Below, one piece after another: positions 7,585 through 15,409 of a stretch of 64,000 nt of DNA. The translations under genes and the position numbers were made by a program. Position 1 is the first letter of the stretch. Each line of letters begins with the position of its first letter. The DNA is from BCD1 sp942492125 (GTDB taxonomy: Bacteria; Bacteroidota; Bacteroidia; Chitinophagales; Saprospiraceae): contig CALODM010000045.1 of the NCBI GenBank assembly GCA_942492125.1, positions 62,001-126,000 on the forward strand. Direction: 5' to 3'. The notes under the pieces were generated by a model that saw nothing but the letters and a program-made list of their open reading frames with translations, had not been told where the DNA came from and searched no databases.

Positions 7585-9357
7585 TTATTTTGCAATGCTG
7601 AAACGCTTTCCTACGATATAACCAGGAGATGTAATGTGCAGAATGTAATTGCCATTCTGTAATCCGGCTACATCAACAGTCAGGATATCATTGGCCGCTG
7701 CAACTTTTGTCATCAGTTGTCTTCCGTTGATGTCCATAACAGTCATGGTTACTTCGCCTTTCAACTGCAATTTGCTCAGATCTACATTTAATGTTTCTCC
7801 AACAGGGTTAGGGAAAACAGCAATCTGTGCAGGGCTCAATAATTCTTCTTTGGTGCTTACTGGATCGCCGAATACATAATCACCAGTGTCGGTAAATAGA
7901 GAAACACTATAAGCTCCACCGGAAACAGGAATATTTGGTCCATCCTGAGTACCGGTTCCTAAAGGCCAGGTGTCGGCTCCCCAGTTCACTGTCCAGGCAT
8001 GGTTGGCACGGAATTTAGCTTCTCCATCCAGCATAATAACGCTATTTAGGAAGAAGTGCAATTCATTGTCAGGATCTTTTGTCAGATCAGTATCATCATC
8101 CCAGCTTCCGGTTGGACTACCGGTACCTACAAGCCCGATAGTATCATAAGCGATAATTTGCGTAAAATTATATTCTCCGGTAGTGGTGTTGAAGTCTACG
8201 AAATACTCCCCTGCTGTAACTGGAATGTCAGGACCATCCTGAGTACCGATACCGGAAGGGAAGTCTGCACCACCCCAGTTGACGGGCCAGTCATTGTCAG
8301 CTCTGAATTTAGCAACACCATCTGTCAGTTCAAGTCTGAGGCTCCACTTTGCAGAATCTTCCGGGTTCATTTCGAGGTCAGTATCTTCAGCCCAACCATT
8401 TGGTGTAGCATCACCGATGATACCGATTGTTTCGTAATAAACTACAGGAAGGAAGCTGTACTCACCAGTGGTAGTATTCAAAGTAACCTGGAAGGTTCCA
8501 GCCTCTGGAACAGGGATGTCACCGCCACTGGCAGTACCGATACCGGTTGGCCAGTCAGGAGACCCCCAGGAGAGAACCCATTCGCCATTGGCACGGAATT
8601 TACAATTACCTGGTACCAAGTCTATATTGGCTCTCCAGATAGCACCGTCATTTGCATCTTGCATCAGCTCAGTATCTACGTCCCATCCACCAGGAGTAGC
8701 ATCACCTACAAGTCCGATGGTATTGATGGCGATAAGCTCTTCGAAAAGGTACGCCCCGGTCATGGTGTCCAGGGTTACGCGGTAGGTTCCGCTAGCAGCG
8801 ACAGGAATATCGTCCCCATCCTGAGTACCAATTCCGCTTGGGAAATCAGCAGAACCCCAGTTGACAGCCCAGTCATCGTCTTTTCTGAATTTTGCAGGAC
8901 CAGCAACGAGGTCAATTTCTATAAAGAAACCATGTTCAGTGGTATCTTTATACATATTGGTGTCTTCATCCCATCCACCGGGCGTAGCATCTCCAATGAT
9001 TCCAATTGGAGAGATCACGTTGAAACAATACTCACCGGTTTCAGAGTTGAAAGTGATATCGTAGTCTCCGGCAAAAACAGGAATGTCATCACCACCCTGA
9101 GTACCCGTACCGCAAGGAAAATCCAGGGCACCCCAGTTGACAGCCCAGTCATCGTCGGCTCTGAATTTTGCAGCACCATTGGTGAGCGTAATAGACAGTG
9201 TCCATACATTAGGGTCTACATCATCTTGAACCATGTTTGTATCAGTATCCCAACCGCCCGGTGTCGAACTACCAATGAGTCCTACGGACGTGATCTGGCT
9301 GAAACCAGTGACAAGCATCGCACAGAAAAGTGCGGATAAAAGTAATCGTAATTTCAT
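7585..9357 (-). CDS. T9SS-secreted protein with five SusE/SusF-like starch-binding modules
   Basis: A 590-residue exported protein. A signal peptide without lipobox (about 20 residues, ending GFSQ) is followed by five tandem modules of about 95-100 residues, each opening with a variant of GIIGDATPGGWDxDTxM and containing AKFRADDDWAVNWG and a DIPV...G-Y-x-V-x-F-N-x-x-TGEY end. These are the SusE/SusF outer-membrane starch-binding type. The last 75 residues (from VFPNPVGETLNV) are a T9SS type A sorting domain, so it should cross the outer membrane by type IX secretion rather than sit there as a lipoprotein like classical SusE/F. It diverges from susC and is presumed to hold starch at the cell surface for the SusCD importer. 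Confidence 0.9.
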   Translation of the reverse strand: MKLRLLLSALFCAMLVTGFSQITSVGLIGSSTPGGWDTDTNMVQDDVDPNVWTLSITLTNGAAKFRADDDWAVNWGALDFPCGTGTQGGDDIPVFAGDYDITFNSETGEYCFNVISPIGIIGDATPGGWDEDTNMYKDTTEHGFFIEIDLVAGPAKFRKDDDWAVNWGSADFPSGIGTQDGDDIPVAASGTYRVTLDTMTGAYLFEELIAINTIGLVGDATPGGWDVDTELMQDANDGAIWRANIDLVPGNCKFRANGEWVLSWGSPDWPTGIGTASGGDIPVPEAGTFQVTLNTTTGEYSFLPVVYYETIGIIGDATPNGWAEDTDLEMNPEDSAKWSLRLELTDGVAKFRADNDWPVNWGGADFPSGIGTQDGPDIPVTAGEYFVDFNTTTGEYNFTQIIAYDTIGLVGTGSPTGSWDDDTDLTKDPDNELHFFLNSVIMLDGEAKFRANHAWTVNWGADTWPLGTGTQDGPNIPVSGGAYSVSLFTDTGDYVFGDPVSTKEELLSPAQIAVFPNPVGETLNVDLSKLQLKGEVTMTVMDINGRQLMTKVAAANDILTVDVAGLQNGNYILHITSPGYIVGKRFSIAK

Positions 9358-9456
9358 GGTATAGTATTATTTAAGTTAAAGAACAAAATCGCCTCGGAGA
9401 CATGCTTTTCAAAGTAAATTTTACCGAGGTTTTCACAAATATAAAAATTTTTAGTG

Positions 9457-9464
9457 TATCTTTG
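9457..9464 (+). promoter_or_regulatory. Probable -7 box of the susC promoter
   Basis: TATCTTTG fits the Bacteroidota TAnnTTTG -7 consensus and lies 37 bp before the susC ATG in the divergent gap. No good TTTG -33 box is found at the usual spacing. Confidence 0.5.
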
Positions 9465-9501
9465 ACACTAAGATGCTTAATTTTTACAAAAATTTTATAT
9501 C

Positions 9502-12465
9502 ATGGGTAAATTGAAACTTTCAAATAGGGGCATACTTATCCTGTTTTTACTGGGTATGCCTTTATTTATTTTCGGGCAACGAACTATAACCGGTACGGTA
9601 ATAGAAGCTGATACCGGAGAACCGCTTTTTGGGGTTAACGTTTTAGCCAAAGAGGCTTTAAATGGAACGGTTACGGATTTTGACGGAAAGTATGAAATGG
9701 TGGTAGGGGATGAAGTAACGACCCTTGTTTTCAGTTACACTGGTTTTGAGTCCCAGGAAGTTGTCATTGGCGATTCCCGGGTAATTGACGTAAGACTATC
9801 TTCCGGGGTAGCCCTCGATGAGGTTATTGTTATTGGGTACGGTACTGTTAAGCGTGAAGATGCTACAGGTTCCCTCCAATCTGTGAGCTCAGACGATTTT
9901 AATAAGGGAGCCATCGCTGGTCCTCAGCAGTTGCTCGCCGGTAAAGTTGCCGGGGTGACGATCACCACTGACGGTAGTCCGGGCGGTGGTTCAACTATCA
10001 GGGTTCGTGGAGAATCTTCTTTGAGTGCTTCCAATGATCCGCTGATCGTAATTGATGGGGTGCCATTGGATAACAGTGGGGTCTCTGGTAGCCGTAATGC
10101 CCTGAATGTGATCAATCCGAATGATATTGAATCGATGACGGTATTGAAGGATGCGTCTGCCTCTGCTATCTATGGAAACAGGGCCGCCGGTGGCGTAATA
10201 CTCATTACCACCAAAAAAGGAAAAATTGGTGATGGGATCCGTCTGGGATATAACGGTAATGTTTCCATTGGTAATGCCAGCAATATGGTTGATGTTTTGA
10301 CAGCGGATGAATACCGTAAAACCCTGACCGACTATTATGGAGAAGGGCACCCTGCTCTGGCATTACTCGGTGATGCCAATACCAACTGGCAGGAAGAGAT
10401 TTACCAGCAGGCTGTTTCTCATGATCACAACCTGAGTGTCTCCGGAGGTGTAAAGAATATTCCTTACAGGGTTTCTTTGGGTTATTCTGATATGAACGGT
10501 ATTTTGAAGACGGATAATTTCAATCGCCTCACCGGTAGTGTTAATTTAACCCCTGGATTTTTCGACAACTATTTGCAGGTGAAATTGCACGCCAAAGCCA
10601 TGAAAACCCAGAATCATTTTGCTGACAGAGGGGCTATCGGCAATTCCTTGTCTATGGATCCAACCCAGCCTATTTATGATGAGGGCAATGCCTATGGCGG
10701 TTTCTTTACCTGGACCATTCCCAATGGTAATCCCAATACTCTTGCTGCCAGGAACCCGCTGGCATTACTGGAATTACGTGATGATAATTCTGATGTATTG
10801 AGATTCATCACCAATGCGACCATTGATTACCGTTTTCATTTCCTGCCGGATTTGAGGGCTAATTTAAATGTAGCGTATGATTATGCGGATGGTAGTGGGA
10901 CGATTACTGTCCCAACCAATGCAGCTTTCTCTTTCAACCAATTGACAGGAGGAGGGGTAAACAATGTTTACAATCAGAAAAAGTACAGCAGCCTGCTCGA
11001 ATACTACATGAATTATAAGAAAGAATTCGGTGTTCATTCACTGGATTTGATGGCCGGTTATTCCTGGCAGCACTTTGAGGTTGGTAATACTTTTACCAAT
11101 TCGGATGCAGCCGGAACACCTGAAAATACGGTAGTGGGTAATGACCCCGCTGAATTCTACCTCGTATCACTTTTCGGACGTTTGAATTACAACTTTACCG
11201 ACAGATATTTATTCACGGCTACTTTGAGAAGAGACGGAACATCCAGGTTCTCTCCCGAAAACAGATGGGGATTGTTCCCGGCTGTTGCAGTAGGTGTTAA
11301 GCTGATAGACAATGACAACCCATATTTCAATAATGTGAAGTTGAGAGCTGGTTGGGGAGTAACAGGTCAGCAGGATATCGGTGATTATTACGCCTATCTG
11401 GCGCGTTACCAGTTGAGTTTCTTCAATGCCCGTTATCAGTTTGGTGATGAGTACATCTATACGCTCAGACCTAACGGTTATGATGCCAATATCCGCTGGG
11501 AGGAAACCACAACCTACAATGTAGGGTTGGATTTCTCCCTCGTGAAGGATCGTGTAGGCGGTACACTGGAAATTTACCAACGCCTTACCAAGGATTTGTT
11601 GAACTATATTCCCGTACCGGCAGGGACTAACCTGACCAACTTCATCAATACCAACATTGGAAATATTGAGAACAGGGGGATCGAGCTTTCTTTGAATCTC
11701 ACGCCTTATCTCACAGAGAAAAACTCCTGGGATCTTGCTGTAAATGTGGCGTACAATCAGGCGGAAATTACCAAGTTGACTGCCATTGATGATCCTGATT
11801 ATGACGGTGTGCTGACAGGGGGTATCGCCGGGGGTGTAGGAAGTAATATCCAGATTCACAGTGTAGGTTTTGCCCCTAGTTCATTCTTCGTTTATGAGCA
11901 GCTTTATGATGATGATGGCAATATCCTGGAAGGACAATTTGCAGACAGAAATAAAGACGGTGTGGTGAATGATGAAGATAAATACCGCTTCCAGAAACCT
12001 GCTGCAGATTACACAGTTGGATTTACCAGTAATCTGTCTTTAGGAAACTTTGATTTCTCCTTTGCAGGAAGGGCCGCTTTTAATAACTATGTTTACAATA
12101 ACGTCCAGACCGATATGGGATATTTTGACAGAATGTATGGAACTACCGGTACACTCTGGAATGTGAACCAGTCTGCTGTTGATCTGAATGTGATCAGTCA
12201 GGCCAACCTGACTTTCAGTGATCATTTTGTTAAAAAAGCCAACTTCCTTAGACTGGATCATATTACTTTGGGGTATAACTTCCGCGATCTGATCGGTCAC
12301 GGTATTCGTGTGTACACCACCGTTCAGAATCCTTTTGTCGTGACGAAATACGATGGTTTGGACCCCGAGATCGGTAATGGTATTGACAACAACATTTACC
12401 CTCGTCCAAGAACTTTTGTCATCGGGGTAAATGCAGATTTTTCCGTTTCTAAAAAAGAAAAATAA
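9502..12465 (+). CDS. SusC/RagA-family TonB-dependent outer-membrane transporter
   Basis: A 987-residue outer-membrane importer. Signal peptide in the first 25 residues (ending IFGQ), a carboxypeptidase-D regulatory-like domain (about 27-110: TITGTVIEADTGEPLFGVNV...GTVTDFDGKY), a TonB plug (about 110-230, with LDEVIVIGYGTVKREDATGS and IYGNRAAGGVILITTKKG) and a long beta-barrel ending in a charged tail. SusC-type proteins take up oligosaccharides using TonB energy and form a pedal-bin complex with SusD. The susD gene follows after 5 bp, so the pair is one transcription unit. Surrounding amylases and maltose phosphorylase point to maltodextrins as substrate. Confidence 0.95.
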   Translation: MGKLKLSNRGILILFLLGMPLFIFGQRTITGTVIEADTGEPLFGVNVLAKEALNGTVTDFDGKYEMVVGDEVTTLVFSYTGFESQEVVIGDSRVIDVRLSSGVALDEVIVIGYGTVKREDATGSLQSVSSDDFNKGAIAGPQQLLAGKVAGVTITTDGSPGGGSTIRVRGESSLSASNDPLIVIDGVPLDNSGVSGSRNALNVINPNDIESMTVLKDASASAIYGNRAAGGVILITTKKGKIGDGIRLGYNGNVSIGNASNMVDVLTADEYRKTLTDYYGEGHPALALLGDANTNWQEEIYQQAVSHDHNLSVSGGVKNIPYRVSLGYSDMNGILKTDNFNRLTGSVNLTPGFFDNYLQVKLHAKAMKTQNHFADRGAIGNSLSMDPTQPIYDEGNAYGGFFTWTIPNGNPNTLAARNPLALLELRDDNSDVLRFITNATIDYRFHFLPDLRANLNVAYDYADGSGTITVPTNAAFSFNQLTGGGVNNVYNQKKYSSLLEYYMNYKKEFGVHSLDLMAGYSWQHFEVGNTFTNSDAAGTPENTVVGNDPAEFYLVSLFGRLNYNFTDRYLFTATLRRDGTSRFSPENRWGLFPAVAVGVKLIDNDNPYFNNVKLRAGWGVTGQQDIGDYYAYLARYQLSFFNARYQFGDEYIYTLRPNGYDANIRWEETTTYNVGLDFSLVKDRVGGTLEIYQRLTKDLLNYIPVPAGTNLTNFINTNIGNIENRGIELSLNLTPYLTEKNSWDLAVNVAYNQAEITKLTAIDDPDYDGVLTGGIAGGVGSNIQIHSVGFAPSSFFVYEQLYDDDGNILEGQFADRNKDGVVNDEDKYRFQKPAADYTVGFTSNLSLGNFDFSFAGRAAFNNYVYNNVQTDMGYFDRMYGTTGTLWNVNQSAVDLNVISQANLTFSDHFVKKANFLRLDHITLGYNFRDLIGHGIRVYTTVQNPFVVTKYDGLDPEIGNGIDNNIYPRPRTFVIGVNADFSVSKKEK

Positions 12466-12470
12466 AAAAA

Positions 12471-14654
12471 ATGAAAAAGCATATTTATATCAAAATACTG
12501 TCATTTGCAGCTTTACTGTTGATTTGTAACAGCTGTTTTAATGACCTCGATACGATTCCTTTGGATGAGGACATCGTCACTGCTGCATCTGTTTATGATG
12601 ACCCTAATGCTTACAAGCAGGTGCTGGCAAAACTTTATGCAGGGTTGGCTGTTTCCGGCCAGGAAGGACCTTCAGGTCAGGCGGATATTTCCGGTATTGA
12701 TGAAGGGTTTGGACAGTACCTGAGAGGGCTTTGGTACCACCAGGAATTGCCTACAGATGAAGCTGTTATCGGATGGAATGACCAGACTATCAAAGATTTC
12801 CATGGTCAGACATGGACCCCTGAGGATGGTTTTACTTACGCTTTTTACAGTCGTATATTCTATCAGGTACCTTTGTGTAATGAATTTTTACGGGAAACAA
12901 CGGATGCGAAACTGGACGACAGAGGAGTTAGCAGTGACTTGAGAGCAGAGATCCAGGGCTTCCGTGCTGAAGCCAGATTCCTGCGTGCCTTGAGCTACTG
13001 GCATGCACTGGATATTTTCCGCAATGTTCCATTCGTTACAGAAGAGGATATTGTTGGTTCCTTTTTTCCTGAGCAAATTCAAGGTCCTGATTTGTTTAAA
13101 TATATCGAATCTGAACTTTTAGCCATCGAAAATCAAATTGCTTCAGTGAGAACCAGCGAGTATGGAAGAGCAGACCAGGGCGCGGTTTGGGCTTTGTTGG
13201 CCAAGTTGTACCTCAATGCCGAAGTTTACACCGGTACACCAAGGTATACGGATTGTATCACCTATTGCGACAAAATTATTGGTGCCGGTTATACCCTTGA
13301 TCCTGTTTACCAGAATCTGTTCCTGGCGGATAATGGATTTAATAATGAAGTGATTTTTCCGATCACTTTTGACGGGATAAATACCAAGACCTGGGGGGGG
13401 ACCACATTTATCATGAGAGCAGGTATCGGAGGTTCTATGAACCCGACGGAATCAGGCGTTACCAGTGGATGGGGTGGAACCAGAACGACTAAAGAGTTCG
13501 TCTCCAAATTTCCTGTTTCATTGGGAGGGATCGTTGTGTCCCCTAATTTTGACATGAACTATTCTGCTATTTATGCACCTGGTGAATACCAAGGCTGGGC
13601 AATTGGTGAAGATGCTTCAAAGTTGAATTCTGTAGCAGGGAATAAGATTTATGAAGGACACAAATATTTCCCTGAGGATAATATGCAGTTTTTTATTACC
13701 CAGTATCCAGGATCTCCTAATTTGGGGGATAGTGATGGTGACGGTAACCTGACTATAGGAGATACCATTACTGCCGGAGCTGCTGGATTGTATTATATCC
13801 AGGTAAACCTGAATGACAACACCTATGTTATGGAGAAACGAGATTGGGGTGTTTTAGGAGATGCTACGGCTACCGGTTGGGATAGTGATACAGATATGGT
13901 CTGGGATGCTGAGAACGAATTGCTACGCCTTGAAATCGCTCTTAATCCCGGAGTTATCAAATTCCGGGCAAACAACGATTGGGCTGCAAATCTCGGAGAT
14001 GACAATGGAGATGGTATTTTGACTCAGGGTGGATCAGATATCCCGATCGCAGAAGGCGGGAATTACGAAATCCTGCTTTATCTCAATCGAACTAATTATA
14101 CCTATCAGCTGAGGAATACCAGTACCGATGTACGTGGATTGTTCTACAATGATGGTCAAACGCTTGAGATCACAGACCTGACTTTGTTTACGGAAGGTTA
14201 TGCGATCAATAAATTTAAAAATGTTAATCAGGACGGTAGCCCGGGAAGTAATCCAGAGCATGTAGATACAGACTTCCCTGTATTTCGCCTGGCTGATATT
14301 TACCTCATGGCTGCGGAGGCGCTCCTGAGAAGTAATGGTGATAAATCCAAGGCAGTTGATTACTTCAATGCCGTCAGATTCAGAGCTTTCAATAACTCCT
14401 CTGCCGGCTACGTCACCGAGGATGATCTTGATCTTGACCTCATACTTGATGAACGTGCCAGGGAGTTGTACTGGGAATGTCACAGAAGAACGGATCTTAT
14501 TCGTTTTGGTCAATTCACTGATGGAGATTATCTATGGTCATGGAAAGGCGGTGTCCAGGAAGGTAAAACGGTGGAACCCCACAGAGATATTTTCCCGATC
14601 CCGAATAATGATTTAGGCGCTAATCCAAATCTGGAACAGAACCCTGGATATTAA
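12471..14654 (+). CDS. SusD/RagB-family lipoprotein with inserted SusE/F-like module
   Basis: A 727-residue surface glycan-binding lipoprotein, partner of the SusC just upstream. A lipoprotein signal ends near residue 22 (LLLICNSC). SusD TPR-like helices occupy roughly 30-400 (FRAEARFLRALSYWHALDIF, GAVWALLAKLYLNAEVY) and the C-terminal SusD part runs from about 550 to the end (VFRLADIYLMAAEALLRS, ILDERARELYWE, RTDLIRFG). Between them, about residues 405-545, is an insertion: a GDSDGDGNLTIGDT stretch followed by WGVLGDATATGWDSDTDMVWD...IKFRANNDWAANLG, the same module as the five in the T9SS protein at 7585-9357. Usual SusD proteins are about 500-600 residues, so the extra length is accounted for by this module. 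Confidence 0.93.
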   Translation: MKKHIYIKILSFAALLLICNSCFNDLDTIPLDEDIVTAASVYDDPNAYKQVLAKLYAGLAVSGQEGPSGQADISGIDEGFGQYLRGLWYHQELPTDEAVIGWNDQTIKDFHGQTWTPEDGFTYAFYSRIFYQVPLCNEFLRETTDAKLDDRGVSSDLRAEIQGFRAEARFLRALSYWHALDIFRNVPFVTEEDIVGSFFPEQIQGPDLFKYIESELLAIENQIASVRTSEYGRADQGAVWALLAKLYLNAEVYTGTPRYTDCITYCDKIIGAGYTLDPVYQNLFLADNGFNNEVIFPITFDGINTKTWGGTTFIMRAGIGGSMNPTESGVTSGWGGTRTTKEFVSKFPVSLGGIVVSPNFDMNYSAIYAPGEYQGWAIGEDASKLNSVAGNKIYEGHKYFPEDNMQFFITQYPGSPNLGDSDGDGNLTIGDTITAGAAGLYYIQVNLNDNTYVMEKRDWGVLGDATATGWDSDTDMVWDAENELLRLEIALNPGVIKFRANNDWAANLGDDNGDGILTQGGSDIPIAEGGNYEILLYLNRTNYTYQLRNTSTDVRGLFYNDGQTLEITDLTLFTEGYAINKFKNVNQDGSPGSNPEHVDTDFPVFRLADIYLMAAEALLRSNGDKSKAVDYFNAVRFRAFNNSSAGYVTEDDLDLDLILDERARELYWECHRRTDLIRFGQFTDGDYLWSWKGGVQEGKTVEPHRDIFPIPNNDLGANPNLEQNPGY

Positions 14655-14677
14655 ATATTTGAATTAAGAATTGTTCT

Positions 14678-14710
14678 AAAGGCCTCCGGGGAATACTCCG
14701 GGGGCCTTTA
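14678..14710 (+). terminator. Terminator after susCD
   Basis: AAAGGCCTCCGGGG / CTCCGGGGGCCTTT hairpin with short AATA loop, then TATTC, 24 bp past the susD stop. Confidence 0.75.
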
Positions 14711-14816
14711 TTCAATAAAGTAGTGAAAAGGTATTGTTGGAGCGTTTTTGCCAAAAAAGTGCTCTCAAAAATGTAACATTGCTTGGTTTCGCGGCTTTTA
14801 GATAAAAGGGAAGTTT

Positions 14817-14853
14817 TGTTCAACCCCCAGTCCCCCGCCAGCGGGGGAAATAT
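14817..14853. repeat. Left GC-rich palindromic repeat
   Basis: Single copy with perfect 7-bp arms CCCCCGC (14832-14838) and GCGGGGG (14841-14847) around CA, preceded by CAACCCCCAGT. Confidence 0.85.
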
Positions 14854-14871
14854 TCACCTCAAAAGCCAAAA

Positions 14872-15297
14872 ATGAAAAAACAAGCCTCAAAAGCCAACAA
14901 TTACCACTACAACAAAAAGTTACGTCCCCTGGCTAATGCCAACAGAAAAAACATGACAAAGTCTGCAGCTTGTATGTGGAAATATGTTTTGAAAAATCGC
15001 CAGATGAAGGGATATCAATTCAGGAGAGAACGTCCCATTTTGAACTACATTGCGGATTTTGTTTGTTTGGAGTTGCGATTGATTATAGAGGTAGACGGTA
15101 TTTCGCATGAGGACGAAAAGCAATACAAAAAAGATGTTCAAAGAGATGAAGATTTGTATGAAGTTGGATTCACAACCCTCCGGTTTTCAAGCTGGGAAGT
15201 CCTGAAAAAGATGGATGATGTTGTTATTATGATAGGGGACTGGATTGATGAAAATGCGGCTTTTCCACCCCCTGCCCCCCGCCAGCGGGGGAAATAA
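14872..15297 (+). CDS. DUF559 (Vsr-like endonuclease fold) protein
   Basis: A 141-residue soluble protein of the DUF559 family, related to very-short-patch-repair and other PD-(D/E)xK-type nucleases. Basic N terminus (NRKNMTKSAACMWKYVLKNRQMKGYQFRR) and nuclease core PILNYIADFVCLELRLIIEVDG with the acidic/catalytic residues D and E-x-D, then RDEDLYEVGFTTLRFSSWEVL. The protein's last ten residues, PPPAPRQRGK, are encoded by the palindromic repeat itself, and the stop lies within it. It is bracketed by inverted copies of that repeat and stands between susD and a GH13 gene without functional link to starch use, which suggests insertion. Confidence 0.85.
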   Translation: MKKQASKANNYHYNKKLRPLANANRKNMTKSAACMWKYVLKNRQMKGYQFRRERPILNYIADFVCLELRLIIEVDGISHEDEKQYKKDVQRDEDLYEVGFTTLRFSSWEVLKKMDDVVIMIGDWIDENAAFPPPAPRQRGK

Positions 15298-15363
15298 TAT
15301 GTCCCCCGCCAGCAGGGGAAATAAATATGTCCCCCGCTGGCGGGGGATTCAGGGGGTGGAAAA
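15265..15363. repeat. Right cluster of three GC-rich palindromic repeats
   Basis: Three copies: perfect CCCCCGCCAGCGGGGG at 15276-15291, a one-mismatch copy at 15303-15318, and an inverted copy CCCCCGCTGGCGGGGG at 15331-15346. The whole cluster is itself bounded by CCACCCCCTG (15265-15274) and CAGGGGGTGG (15350-15359), a perfect 10-bp inverted pair. Confidence 0.9.
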
Positions 15364-15409
15364 TTCAACTTAGAAGCCAAAGTATACAAAAAATAAAATT
15401 AACCTGATC

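Larger units (their letters stand above)
14817..15363 (+). mobile_element. Candidate palindrome-bounded DUF559 nuclease cassette
   Basis: A unit of about 545 bp: left imperfect inverted repeat (14817-14853), the DUF559 gene, and a right repeat cluster (15265-15363). The core of each repeat is CCCCCGCCAGCGGGGG. The outer left copy and the last right copy are in opposite orientation, with related flanks (CAACCCCCAGT on the left; the right end reads CCACCCCCTGAAT on the opposite strand), so the gene is bracketed by imperfect terminal inverted repeats. The combination resembles REP-plus-nuclease/transposase arrangements; mobility is inference and no target-site duplication is certain. Confidence 0.5.

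Noticed and set aside
8056..9339. Long plus-strand reading frame of 427 codons
   Set aside because: Antisense of the five-module SusE/F-like gene; the open frame comes from the repeated module composition, and the minus-strand protein has clear domains.
14817..15363. GC palindromes as ordinary terminators of susD and DUF559
   Set aside because: They lack T-runs, occur in both orientations on both sides of one gene, and susD already has a terminator at 14678-14710.
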